From a virus: 49,863 nt of DNA. Position 1 is the stretch's first letter. Each line of letters opens with the position of its first letter. Shown here piece by piece: positions 41,617 through 48,280 of this stretch. The position numbers were made by a program, and so were the translations under genes. The notes below the pieces were generated by a model, which saw nothing but the letters and a program-made list of their open reading frames with translations, was not told the DNA's origin and did not search any database. Where the stretch lies: positions 1 through 49,863 of IMG/VR virus record IMGVR_UViG_3300006802_000134; one strand, 5' to 3'.

Positions 41617-41949
41617 TCACAAGTTCCAGATGAAAGTGGCCATCGAGGTGATCTTGTTGGCCCCTTCCAGCCAGCCCACCAGAACCGGACGCTTGCCGTT
41701 CAGCGGTTGCCGATAGTGCTTCTGCTCGACCTTAACCCACTCTCCAGTGGTGAGTTTCTGGTATCGCCATCGGCGACCGGACTCGATGGTCCTGCGCTTG
41801 GGCGTCCGGCCACGTTCATACAACATGATTGTCGCAACGTCCGGAAACAACGCCTTGGCCCGCTCGATGGCGGGGTGCTCGCATCCGAGCTTCCATAGGG
41901 CAAGCTCGGTGTTCTTCTGCTTCAACTTTGCTGGGTTCCAGTGGCTCAT
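41617..41949 (-). CDS. Hypothetical protein, paralog of the next upstream gene
   Basis: 110 residues from ATG 41949 (ATGA overlap). Blocks shared with the neighbour: HPAIERAKALFPDVATIMLY, ERGRTPKRRTIESGRRWRY, HYRQPLNGKRPVLVGW and a final WNL. Small, basic, with many aromatic residues; function unknown. The two copies have kept the same length and order, so both are probably functional. Confidence 0.7.
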   Translation of the reverse strand: MSHWNPAKLKQKNTELALWKLGCEHPAIERAKALFPDVATIMLYERGRTPKRRTIESGRRWRYQKLTTGEWVKVEQKHYRQPLNGKRPVLVGWLEGANKITSMATFIWNL

Positions 41950-42317
41950 AGATTCCAGAGGAACAGCGGTTTGTTTGTGATCTTGCTCCATCCAACAAGC
42001 ACAGGACGCCTGCCATTGCGCGGCTGGCGATGGTGGGCTTGCTCATAGCACGCCCATTTCCCGTCAGGCAGCAACGTGTAACGCCAACACCTGCCACCTT
42101 GAACTGTCCGGTGCTTTGGGGTCCGCCCCTTCTCATAAAGGATCATTGCGCCCAAGTCTGGGAACAGTTCCTTGGCGTGCTGAACGGAAGGGTGGACGCC
42201 TGTCGCCTTCCATGTGGCAAGCTGTTGGTCCAGATAGATCCTCTTGCCTTCTGCTAGTGTCCGTTTGGACAGTGGTTTGATTTTCTTCATGGCTCGTCGA
42301 TGTATTGGTTTGCTCAT
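41946..42317 (-). CDS. Hypothetical protein, paralog of the next downstream gene
   Basis: 123 residues from ATG 42317 (ATGA overlap with the preceding stop). Blocks HPSVQHAKELFPDLGAMILY, EKGRTPKHRTVQGGRCWRYT, HHRQPRNGRRPVLVGW and WNL match the downstream copy. The extra N-terminus (MSKPIHRRAMKKIKPLSKR) is basic. Possibly a DNA- or RNA-binding module; not recognised. Confidence 0.7.
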   Translation of the reverse strand: MSKPIHRRAMKKIKPLSKRTLAEGKRIYLDQQLATWKATGVHPSVQHAKELFPDLGAMILYEKGRTPKHRTVQGGRCWRYTLLPDGKWACYEQAHHRQPRNGRRPVLVGWSKITNKPLFLWNL

Positions 42318-42484
42318 GGCTCTCTCAGGTATTCGTGGAGCCGATCAGCCAGCTCCTTGAGGTATTCGTCGCTTAGGTCCAGCTCCTCGGCGGTCTTGTC
42401 GTCCTTGAGGGCTAGGCGGGCAGCTTCCAGAAGCTCCAGAAGCTCGCACTTCGAGAATGGCAGCCAGTGTGAGAAGGCTCTCAT
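42314..42484 (-). CDS. Small acidic helical protein
   Basis: 56 residues from ATG 42484 (ATGA overlap). Sequence MRAFSHWLPFSKCELLELLE then AARLALKDDKTAEELDLSDE and YLKELADRLHEYLREP: amphipathic helices, net acidic. Function unknown. Confidence 0.6.
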   Translation of the reverse strand: MRAFSHWLPFSKCELLELLEAARLALKDDKTAEELDLSDEYLKELADRLHEYLREP

Positions 42485-42855
42485 GCGGCCTCCTTCTGCT
42501 GGCTCGCGATCAGGGCGAGGTGCTTCAGGCTCCGTTCCACCTGAACATCCACTCTGGTCCAGCTTCCATCCCAAGGCTGGTGGCCCAGCATGAGCTGGCC
42601 CCGATGCCTCCAGACGGTAGGCGTGACGCACCGACCCAGTGTGTGCAGTTGGCAGCGCAGCAGCAGCCCTTTGAGGCGATCCCTTGTGGTTACGGTGTCC
42701 CACCCTGCGGTGGTGATCCAAAGCCCGTCCATGCGCCACTGTGCGATGGCGTTGCGGTGAAGCCGAAGGGTTACCCCATCGGTGTCGGTGTTGTCCACCC
42801 GCTTGGGGCGGCCTTCTAGGAAGGCGATGCAGACTTCTCTGGTGACTTTTCTCAT
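42481..42855 (-). CDS. Conserved phage hypothetical protein
   Basis: 124 residues. VTREVCIAFLEGRPKRVDNT followed by LRLHRNAIAQWRMDGLWITT and AGWDTVTTRDRLKGLL: the pattern L.GN.IA......I...GW.T.TT..RLN.L is one I know from many phage genomes, always without assigned function. Its leader is A/C-rich (AACAAACCACAACACAACCA). First gene of a four-gene overlapping chain reaching 41617. Confidence 0.72.
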   Translation of the reverse strand: MRKVTREVCIAFLEGRPKRVDNTDTDGVTLRLHRNAIAQWRMDGLWITTAGWDTVTTRDRLKGLLLRCQLHTLGRCVTPTVWRHRGQLMLGHQPWDGSWTRVDVQVERSLKHLALIASQQKEAA

Positions 42856-42883
42856 GCTACTTGTGGTTGTGTTGTGGTTTGTT

Positions 42884-42973
42884 TCAGAAGATCACCCAAG
42901 CCAGCCAGAATAGGATGGCTCCGATGAGGATGGTGATGAGGGTACCGATCAGGTCGGCGAGTTTTGGGTTCAT
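42884..42973 (-). CDS. 29-residue membrane micro-protein, candidate micro-holin
   Basis: ATG 42973 overlaps the endolysin stop as ATGA. MNPKLADL is followed by a continuous hydrophobic run IGTLITILIGAILFWLAWVI. One membrane span, almost no soluble part. Translation coupled directly behind a cell-wall hydrolase makes a holin-like or lysis-timing role attractive. This is inference from order and hydrophobicity only. Confidence 0.6.
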   Translation of the reverse strand: MNPKLADLIGTLITILIGAILFWLAWVIF

Positions 42974-43341
42974 TGGAAACGGGAGTTGAACTTCTTCAGG
43001 TAGGGCAGGGTCGCCTTGGACTTGTAGCCCATCGGCCCGCCATTCCAGATTCGAGCGGCGTCCTGAGGCGTGACGGCCCGCCCAAGGCGCTGAGGTGTGG
43101 CGTAGTGCTTCAGGTAGATCTCCGCCACCTGACGCGCCTCGGCCCGATTGGTCATTCGGACCCACTGGAACCGTTTCCCGCTGATCCGATTCACATCGGA
43201 CACCACGGCCTTGTGGATCTGCAACGGCCCACGGGCCGCTCCGCCATCTCCGATGGCATGGTCATTCCCATTGGATTCGATGCTGATAAGCACCGACAGA
43301 AGTGCTGCGTAGTTCATACTGGTGTGTGTTTTGTGAGACAT
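42970..43341 (-). CDS. Endolysin, lysozyme/lytic-transglycosylase-like
   Basis: 123 residues from ATG 43341, chosen because GGGAGG lies 5-6 bases upstream. The motif SIESNGNDHAIGDGGAARGP then LQIH matches the ES....A.GD.G.A.G..QI signature of lysozyme-like SLT domains, with the first Glu (about residue 24) as likely catalytic acid. Later, EIYLKHYATPQRLGRAVTPQ and ARIWNGGPMGYKSKAT match the C-terminal half of the same fold. No signal peptide is visible, so release needs a holin. It is in the early-type region, away from the spanin-like pair at 14 kb. Confidence 0.8.
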   Translation of the reverse strand: MSHKTHTSMNYAALLSVLISIESNGNDHAIGDGGAARGPLQIHKAVVSDVNRISGKRFQWVRMTNRAEARQVAEIYLKHYATPQRLGRAVTPQDAARIWNGGPMGYKSKATLPYLKKFNSRFQ

Positions 43342-43357
43342 GATCGCCTCCCAGACA

Positions 43358-43377
43358 CCACCCCCTTTCAGGGATGG
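43358..43377 (-). terminator. Hairpin after the 95-residue gene
   Basis: Minus-strand CCATCCC pairs with GGGGTGG (one G-U) around a TGAAAG loop. On the plus strand the same pair would be C-A, which supports minus-strand RNA. No T tract. Confidence 0.4.
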
Positions 43378-43391
43378 AGTCGGAGCGAAGA

Positions 43392-43679
43392 TCACTTCGA
43401 GAGCAGGGTGGCCAGAATCTCCTCGGCGGACTTGCCGGAGGACCGAAGGGATGCGATCACCGCATTGACGTCCCCATTGGGGACCTTGGGAGCGGCCTGA
43501 GCCTTGGCGACGAAGGCCTTCACCTCGGCGAGGTGGGCCAGAACCGCTCGGAGCTTCCTCGCTCCGAAGCAGATCCCTGGCTTGGTGGGATCATCGGGAT
43601 TCGGAAGCACCAGAGTGGGGTGCCCCTCATAGGAGGACTCGGTGGGTACGCTGACGGCCTTGGTGGTTGCAGTTCTCAT
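43392..43679 (-). CDS. Hypothetical protein
   Basis: 95 residues from ATG 43679, behind the leader GTTCAACACCACACAC with no Shine-Dalgarno. N-terminal half TKAVSVPTESSYEGHPTLVL and PNPDDPTKPGICFGARKLRA suggests a short beta element; the C-terminal half is helical, ending SLRSSGKSAEEILATLLSK. Resembles small phage regulators of unknown role. Monocistronic, set between two hairpins. Confidence 0.6.
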   Translation of the reverse strand: MRTATTKAVSVPTESSYEGHPTLVLPNPDDPTKPGICFGARKLRAVLAHLAEVKAFVAKAQAAPKVPNGDVNAVIASLRSSGKSAEEILATLLSK

Positions 43680-43714
43680 GTGTGTGGTGTTGAACGAGAC
43701 TTGATTGTCTCCCA

Positions 43715-43738
43715 AGCCCCACCGTCTCCGATGGGGCT
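43715..43738 (-). terminator. Hairpin terminator-like element
   Basis: AGCCCCA (43715-43721) pairs with TGGGGCT (43732-43738). It is 10 bases after the stop of the 43749 gene and in the leader of the 43679 gene. No T tract. Confidence 0.5.
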
Positions 43739-43748
43739 GGAGTGAGAA

Positions 43749-43904
43749 TCAGATCCCCCAGTCGTTGCGGAGGAAGTGCCTCGCCACCCGCCACTGGCCC
43801 TTGGCGGAAGGGTTGCCCCGAATGGAGCACCGAATCGCCCGAATGTACTGGGCGATGGGACGCCACACCTTGTCGGTATGGTATTTCCACTGGGGCGTGT
43901 TCAT
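43749..43904 (-). CDS. Small basic protein
   Basis: 51 residues from ATG 43904 (ATGA overlap). MNTPQWKYHTDKVWRPIAQY then IRAIRCSIRGNPSAKGQWRV and ARHFLRNDWGI. Rich in Arg and Trp; could bind nucleic acid. Not recognised. Confidence 0.55.
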   Translation of the reverse strand: MNTPQWKYHTDKVWRPIAQYIRAIRCSIRGNPSAKGQWRVARHFLRNDWGI

Positions 43905-44158
43905 CGGACACCCCCTTGCGCCTTGCGGCGCGCTGCGGCCGACCGCTTCGGCCAGATTACCACCGCCCAGACGGTGGTCTCCCACTCGCTGGGCACGCAC
44001 CATTCCCGACGAGAAGGTGCGCCCGCGATGACATCGGTCCCGACCGGAACCGACACCATCTTGGCCACCCGACCGAATCGGGTGCCGAACGCCTCCGCGA
44101 AGGAGGCTCTGGTCGGCTTCATCACCGACGTCACCTCCACCACGACTGTGTCTGTCAT
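43901..44158 (-). CDS. Hypothetical protein
   Basis: 85 residues. MTDTVVVEVTSVMKPTRASF, AEAFGTRFGRVAKMVSVPVG, then WETTVWAVVIWPKRSAAARR. Beta-rich N-terminus and basic C-terminus. Coupled to the 51-residue gene by ATGA. Function unknown. Confidence 0.55.
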   Translation of the reverse strand: MTDTVVVEVTSVMKPTRASFAEAFGTRFGRVAKMVSVPVGTDVIAGAPSRREWCVPSEWETTVWAVVIWPKRSAAARRKAQGGVR

Positions 44159-44226
44159 TACTAGTGTTCCTTGTTTCGGCCTTGCTGGGCCTTCATCAGT
44201 CCCTGAGCATTACAGGGAGACAAGGA

Positions 44227-44245
44227 AGCCCCGACTCGCGGGGCT
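44227..44245 (-). terminator. Terminator hairpin after the 128-residue gene
   Basis: AGCCCCG (44227-44233) pairs with CGGGGCT (44239-44245) around ACTCG. On the minus strand it is followed by TCCTTGTC. It sits 9 bases beyond the stop of the 44255 gene. Confidence 0.6.
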
Positions 44246-44254
44246 CTTGTTGGA

Positions 44255-44641
44255 TCATCCGACCACAGGCAGTGCCATCACCGCCTGCACCTTGCGGAGC
44301 TGCTCGAGCTCCGCCTGCAGACGGGCAATCTCCTTGTCCTTGGCGGACAAGGATGGAGCGGGTGCGGTGATATTCTCGACGAGGGTGGTCTTGTGAATCC
44401 ACCCCTTTTTCGTCGGGATGCTTGCGTGAACAAGCTCCTTTCCCGCCCCGAGACTTGCGCCAAGGCGTGCGTTGAGCACGCGGCCGGCCGCCAGCCTGTA
44501 CTCAACGTGAGCCCTCTTGAGAGCCGAACCCTTTAGGCCCAATTTCTGCCCAAGCTGCTTTTGGGAGAGAATGACGATTCCCTGCCCAGACTTGTTGACG
44601 GTGAATCCGACCTGACGGCTGTTGACGGTAACGAGTTCCAT
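44255..44641 (-). CDS. Hypothetical protein with coiled-coil end
   Basis: 128 residues from ATG 44641. The N-terminal 80 residues (NSRQVGFTVNKSGQGIVILS; QKQLGQKLGLKGSALKRAHV) look like a small DNA-binding or beta domain; QKLGLKGSALKRA may be an HTH-like turn. The C-terminal 40 residues (SAKDKEIARLQAELEQLRKV) form a coiled coil, so the protein probably dimerises. Preceded by an A/C-rich leader and a perfect 8-bp hairpin. Possible regulator; not recognised. Confidence 0.62.
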   Translation of the reverse strand: MELVTVNSRQVGFTVNKSGQGIVILSQKQLGQKLGLKGSALKRAHVEYRLAAGRVLNARLGASLGAGKELVHASIPTKKGWIHKTTLVENITAPAPSLSAKDKEIARLQAELEQLRKVQAVMALPVVG

Positions 44642-44675
44642 AGTGCTTGTGTGTGTTTGTTTTGTGTTGTGTGAT

Positions 44676-44700
44676 TCAGGACACCCATCGGATGTCCTGA
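44676..44700 (-). promoter_or_regulatory. Leader hairpin
   Basis: TCAGGACA (44676-44683) pairs exactly with TGTCCTGA (44693-44700). It stands 35 bases upstream of ATG 44641, before the A/C-rich stretch CACAACACAAAACAAACACA. It may end the upstream structured RNA or stabilise the leader. Confidence 0.5.
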
Positions 44701-44701
44701 G

Positions 44702-45780
44702 GTCACAACACAAGCGAACGAGCCTAGACTTGGCCTAGGCGAGACTTGGCAATGCCGACGCTGTAAAGCGCCTTGGTCTTGTTCGCTGGTGTCGTGTTGA
44801 AAAACCGCTTATCGTACGGTCTGCCACGCCGCTTTTGGTCAACCGCACCAAGGTAGAGTTGTGGTGCGGCAAGGATGCTTTCGGGGGATACGGAAACCCC
44901 AAGGACTTTGATTCCTTCCTTTTCCAGTGCGCCCCGCCACGTGCTGCTCTTGCAAGGGGGATCGAATCCTTAACCGCCTGTCCCTTGCCGCAATCGGAGG
45001 CCAAGCCGTAGCCCAGCCCGCGATATGTCACGCTCCCCAAAAGGAATGGGTATCGTCGCGCAAAACCCGTCAGGAGTCTTTACCTGACGTTCCAGCATTT
45101 AGCCGCTGGGGTGCCTCCGCACTGGCCGTGAACCGCCTTACCGCCCTGCCTCTCGTCGCGCCGGACAACCAAGTCCGCCACAGTGCCCCCCATACTTTGG
45201 GACCGGAGCCCGAGTCGATGTCCTCCGGTTTGGAACTGCTCAACGCTACAAAACAAGAGACGCTAGGGTCTGCGTTTTTCGCCAGTGCTGCCTGCCTTAA
45301 AGAACCGCCGGAGTATCAATCCCCGACACTCTACAGTCGACTTGGCAGCGGATACGGTTCCGTTCCTAGGTGCCGGAGGGTAACACAATGGATTCCCTCA
45401 GGCTTGGCCGGTTCAGCCTGTATGGCAGGCTCGCTTTCGGACTGGTTCAGACATAGGGGAGGGGTAGAGCGGGGTTCGACAAAAATATCGTATGGGATAT
45501 AGGGTACCCCCCTTCTCAACTCTCTTGGATTTCCACAGGTTGACCCACCCCATCAACTCTCTGGAGATTCCATAGGGGGGGTAGGGCTCCCTCTTACCAT
45601 CCTCACCACCATCATTCCCAGATTCGGGTGGACGGTTAGGGGATTCACCTATCACCGCTCACGACACAGCTTATTGGGCTAGGGGGCACCTCCTGAGTCT
45701 GCTAGGGCAGACTCATTGCTAACCACAGGCCACTCACTTATTCAGCAGGAGCAGCTGGGGGATACATAAGGGGATTCTGG
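44702..45780 (-). ncRNA. About 1.1 kb non-coding region, candidate large structured RNA
   Basis: No frame gives convincing protein. Paired elements by eye: GCCTAG/CTAGGC (44722-44727, 44735-44740), CCGCACCA/TGGTGCGG (near 44841-44867), GCAAGGG/CCCTTGC (near 44952-44989), CGTCAGG/CCTGACG (near 45068-45090), ACCGGAG/CTCCGGT (near 45202-45230), GAGTCTGC/GCAGACTC (45695-45714). Length, density of stems and phage setting fit the giant ornate RNA classes of environmental phages (GOLLD or ROOL type), but I cannot match a consensus from memory. Minus orientation is assumed from neighbours. From 45480 to 45780 the sequence is looser and may hold the promoter. Confidence 0.5.
45695..45714. other. Perfect 8-bp hairpin in non-coding region
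   Basis: GAGTCTGC, loop TAGG, GCAGACTC. It is the strongest stem between 45480 and 45898 and is equally stable on both strands. Confidence 0.6.
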
Positions 45781-45898
45781 ATACCTCTGTCAAGCCTTAG
45801 TCCTGTCACACAGAATAGTAGAATAGTAGGAATGGTAGGGGTGTATGGCGGTTGTGACTCAGTGTTGAAGGGGGTGGCTGGGATGGGAGGGTCTGGCT

Positions 45899-46147
45899 GT
45901 GCTGCCAAGGAAGGTCAAGGTGGTGGAGAAGAAGCTGGGGCGGGAGAACGCCTATGGCTTGGCTTGGCATGGGGACAACGTGGTGGAGATAGATCCCAGG
46001 CAGACCGAGGAGGAAAGGCTGGACACTCTGATACATGAGCTGCTGCATCTGATGGAGCCGGAATGGGAGGAGGAGAAGGTTGAGGCCTGTGCGGCGTTTC
46101 TGGCCTCTTTGATGTGGAAGCAGGGGTACAGGAGGGTCAGGGAATGA
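45899..46147 (+). CDS. Small HExxH metallopeptidase-like protein
   Basis: 82 residues from GTG 45899 with GGGAGG eight bases upstream. LDTLIHELLHLMEPEWEEEK contains HELLH, with Glu/Trp-rich helix and ACAAFLASLMWKQGYRRV after it. Short phage proteins of this shape (LIHELLHxxxPxxxExxVxxxAxxL) are frequent and are often likened to truncated SprT/ImmA-type metalloproteins; a third metal ligand would be the Glu in EEEKVEAC. It is the only plus-strand gene right of 34 kb and ends at a bidirectional terminator. Confidence 0.8.
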   Translation: MLPRKVKVVEKKLGRENAYGLAWHGDNVVEIDPRQTEEERLDTLIHELLHLMEPEWEEEKVEACAAFLASLMWKQGYRRVRE

Positions 46148-46148
46148 A

Positions 46149-46177
46149 AAGGCCCCCAGGAGTCTCCCAGGGGCCTT
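46149..46177. terminator. Bidirectional terminator hairpin
   Basis: AAGGCCCC (46149-46156) pairs exactly with GGGGCCTT (46170-46177). It lies one base after the stop of the plus-strand metallopeptidase-like gene and 35 bases beyond the end of the minus-strand operon, so it can serve both converging units. Confidence 0.8.
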
Positions 46178-46211
46178 GGCGCTTGCTTCTTGGAACCCTT
46201 CTTCTTCTTTT

Positions 46212-46421
46212 TCATGTGTCCACCTCCTTTCCCTCGATGTCATCGGAGAAGGTGAGGTTGGAGACCTGCGGGATCTCCCATTCCAGAGCCAGCTTGGTGC
46301 TTCCGGCTTCTGGGTTGGTGAAGCGGATCACTCGGATGGCTCCGCAGACCGGACACCATTCCGTTCCTCTGGCTCCTTGGAAGAGGAAGACTCTGGTGAT
46401 GGTGTGGTCGCAGACCGTCAT
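46212..46421 (-). CDS. Small zinc-ribbon-like protein
   Basis: 69 residues. C...H at the start (VCDHTITRVFLFQGARGTEW) and CPVCGAIRVIRF give C-x2-H and C-x2-C pairs that could hold one zinc, like short ribbon proteins of phages. ATGA overlap with the preceding gene. Its last codons carry GGAGGTG in front of an ATG at 46215, where a Lys-rich reading frame opens toward the terminator. Confidence 0.6.
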   Translation of the reverse strand: MTVCDHTITRVFLFQGARGTEWCPVCGAIRVIRFTNPEAGSTKLALEWEIPQVSNLTFSDDIEGKEVDT

Positions 46422-46759
46422 GGTCTGGTGGAGCGGATGGCCCTGATGTTCTCACTCTGGGAGAAGAGCTCCCTGAGCAGGTTGTCCTCGTTGTCCTCGA
46501 GGCGTTTGATGTAGAGCTCCAGGGTGTTGATGCGGTTTCTGGACTGATCCAGTTCCCATTGCAGGCTCTTGGAGAGTTCCTCGAACTCATGGCGCTTGAC
46601 CGCTTCCTCCTTGAGCTCGCCCAGTTCGCGTTCCAGGGATCTGCAGAGCACCACCAGCTCCTCCGGTCGGTTGATCTTCTCTCCTGGCAACAGCTCCCCA
46701 GCGATTCTGGAGACGGTGTCTGCGGTTCTTGGGGAGTTGCGCTGATGTGATTCGTTCAT
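46418..46759 (-). CDS. Coiled-coil protein, TPRTD-type
   Basis: 113 residues. SPRTADTVSRIAGELLPGEK at the start is a variant of the PRTD motif; then long heptad helices (CRSLERELGELKEEAVKRHE; ELDQSRNRINTLELYIKRLE). Likely an elongated dimer. Family members are common in phage early operons with no known function. Confidence 0.65.
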   Translation of the reverse strand: MNESHQRNSPRTADTVSRIAGELLPGEKINRPEELVVLCRSLERELGELKEEAVKRHEFEELSKSLQWELDQSRNRINTLELYIKRLEDNEDNLLRELFSQSENIRAIRSTRP

Positions 46760-46816
46760 GGTGTCCTACAGGTCAGCCTCTTGGGGCTGGCTTGTCGATC
46801 CAAAGTAGTGCTCCGG

Positions 46817-47143
46817 CTAGGCGTTGATCTCCTTCTGGGCCGCTCTGAGGTCCGCGAACCATCGGCGGATCAAGGCCTCGTTCGGACTCTTCAGCACCAG
46901 CGTCTGGGCCTCCTCACAGAGCGTGAGCAGGACCCTGTTGGTGATCTGGGACTTCTGGAGCTGGTCCCTTAGGGATTGGATGTGCTGTCCGGCGGTGGTG
47001 ATCTCCTGTTCCAGCGTTCTGGAGAACTTGGCTGTAACGAACTCCTCACCATCGTCTGGGTTGAATCCGAAGAAGACCGCCTTGGAGTCGGTTCTTGGTG
47101 TTTCACTGCGCTGCTCGCTACACTGGGGCTGTGTATCGTTCAT
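46817..47143 (-). CDS. TPRTD-motif coiled-coil protein
   Basis: 108 residues from ATG 47143 (ATGA overlap). ETPRTDSKAVFFGFNPDDGE, FVTAKFSRTLEQEITTAGQH, then a helix IQSLRDQLQKSQITNRVLLT and LIRRWFADLRAAQKEINA. Conserved pattern: TPRTD, a short variable strand, FxRxLEQEI. Function unknown. The 57-base gap to the next gene holds a small AGCC/GGCT hairpin. Confidence 0.65.
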   Translation of the reverse strand: MNDTQPQCSEQRSETPRTDSKAVFFGFNPDDGEEFVTAKFSRTLEQEITTAGQHIQSLRDQLQKSQITNRVLLTLCEEAQTLVLKSPNEALIRRWFADLRAAQKEINA

Positions 47144-47352
47144 TCTAGGTTTATGGTCTGCTTGATGGCGATCTCGATGGCGTCCCTGAGATGAGGCCAT
47201 TCCTCGGGGTTAAATCCGATCTTTCCTGAGTGATCCTCAATCTCGATGTACTCGCCGCCGCCCTCGTCTTTGATTGTTACTGTGTAAGCCGCTTCGCTGA
47301 ATGTGGGTTCTCCTTCCGGTGAGACGCACCACGATATGGGTCTGAGTTTCAT
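47140..47352 (-). CDS. Hypothetical small protein
   Basis: 70 residues from ATG 47352. MKLRPISWCVSPEGEPTFSE, AAYTVTIKDEGGGEYIEIED, HSGKIGFNPEEWPHLRDAIE. Looks like a compact beta domain with a C-terminal helix; similar to short phage proteins that carry an 'I.F.PEEW..L..AI' end. Function unknown. Confidence 0.6.
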   Translation of the reverse strand: MKLRPISWCVSPEGEPTFSEAAYTVTIKDEGGGEYIEIEDHSGKIGFNPEEWPHLRDAIEIAIKQTINLE

Positions 47353-47368
47353 TTGGTGTAACAAATAC

Positions 47369-47548
47369 TTACCTGTTTTTGTTACCGGACTCCTTCTCCA
47401 GCTTCTCAATCCGGCGCAGCAGCTTGTTAAGTTCTCGGACTATTCCTATCGGAGCAATGTCCCTGAGCCTCGTACGGTAGTCTGGACTGAAGATCGAGAA
47501 CCCATGCCTCGGAGGACAGTTCGGGTACTTCTCTATCGTGTACTTCAT
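47369..47548 (-). CDS. Hypothetical small protein, paralog of next gene
   Basis: 59 residues, ATG 47548 (ATGA overlap) to TAA 47369. MKYTIEKYPNCPPRHGFSIF, SPDYRTRLRDIAPIGIVREL, NKLLRRIEKLEKESGNKNR. It shares PNC.PR.GF.I..PD and IV.ELNKLLR.I..LE with the adjacent 69-residue protein, so this is a tandem duplicate. Confidence 0.65.
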   Translation of the reverse strand: MKYTIEKYPNCPPRHGFSIFSPDYRTRLRDIAPIGIVRELNKLLRRIEKLEKESGNKNR

Positions 47549-47754
47549 TGCTTGGCCTCCTTGGCTGCGATCAGCGCGTTCTCCAGCAACCTATCGCGCA
47601 CGACCTCAAGGCTCTTGATGTCACGCAGCAGCTTGTTGAGTTCCTTCACAATGGTCACTGGATTCACATCCAAGATCATCTTCTTGTCCGGCTTGACGAT
47701 GTAGAAGCCATCTCTTGGACCGCAATTAGGGAGCATCTGGAGCTTGTACTTCAT
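47545..47754 (-). CDS. Hypothetical small protein, paralog of previous gene
   Basis: 69 residues from ATG 47754. MKYKLQMLPNCGPRDGFYIV, KPDKKMILDVNPVTIVKELN, then a helix and the ending AAKEAKQ, where AAGGAGG forms the ribosome site of the next gene. Paralog of the 59-residue protein. Function unknown. Confidence 0.65.
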   Translation of the reverse strand: MKYKLQMLPNCGPRDGFYIVKPDKKMILDVNPVTIVKELNKLLRDIKSLEVVRDRLLENALIAAKEAKQ

Positions 47755-47996
47755 GGCTTTGACTCCTTGGCTAAGTTCCACCTTTCCAAAGCAAGACGAT
47801 CAATGTGGATTTCCAGCCGCTTGATGCGTTGCCTCAGCCCGAGGTTTTCCTCATCGAGTAACTGTTGCTGGCGGATGATGGAATTCGCTGCGTTGAGTTC
47901 GCGCTCGAGTTCACGTGCATGCTCAATGAGAACCTTTGGCTCAGGAGTCAGGTCCCACGCAACCAGCACCGTATCGGTTCTCGGCGTGTGGATCAT
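47751..47996 (-). CDS. TPRTD-motif coiled-coil protein
   Basis: 81 residues. HTPRTDTVLVAWDLTPEPKV, then LIEHARELERELNAANSIIR and LGLRQRIKRLEIHIDRLALE. Ends AKESKP with AAGGAG as the next ribosome site. Same family as the proteins at 48507 and 46817. Confidence 0.7.
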   Translation of the reverse strand: MIHTPRTDTVLVAWDLTPEPKVLIEHARELERELNAANSIIRQQQLLDEENLGLRQRIKRLEIHIDRLALERWNLAKESKP

Positions 47997-48280
47997 GGCT
48001 TGGCCTCCTTTCCGATCTTCGCGTCATCCCATCCCTGCAACAGGTTGTCCATTCTGGTTGTTCTCATGCAGGGTGTTGGAGGATTGATAAATTCATACAT
48101 TGAGTTTCCGGCTTCTATTAACGCGCACATGCGTTTTTCGTAGTAGTTTGCATCCGAGTAGTACTTGTCCCAAAGGGCTTTCAGACGCTTCTCAAGCTGG
48201 GCGACGTATTCGTTTAACTTCTGGTTCTCGTCGTACAACTGGCCGACTAGATCCACTTGGCTTGGCGTCTCGTCACTCAT
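47993..48280 (-). CDS. Hypothetical coiled-coil protein
   Basis: 95 residues. VDLVGQLYDENQKLNEYVAQ and LEKRLKALWDKYYSDANYYE form a helix with heptads; then ALIEAGNSMYEFINPPTPC and an ending GKEAKP that encodes AAGGAGG. Function unknown. Confidence 0.62.
   Translation of the reverse strand: MSDETPSQVDLVGQLYDENQKLNEYVAQLEKRLKALWDKYYSDANYYEKRMCALIEAGNSMYEFINPPTPCMRTTRMDNLLQGWDDAKIGKEAKP

Noticed and set aside
44950-44990. tRNA or tmRNA end (GGATTCGATCC on the minus strand)
   Set aside because: The T-arm stem has a mismatch next to the loop, and no acceptor, D-arm or anticodon arm can be folded around it; no tag-peptide frame was found.
45413-45655. Minus-strand 80-codon frame at the edge of the non-coding region
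   Set aside because: Low-complexity Pro/Tyr/Arg repeats derived from short DNA repeats (GGGTA-type) with no ribosome site.
45952-46215. Lys-rich minus-strand gene (starts MKKKKKGSKK at 46215)
   Set aside because: It has an excellent GGAGGTG site and ATGA overlap, but the frame runs through the terminator and then antisense to the HExxH gene. At most a short peptide is made; left out of the gene list for lack of support.
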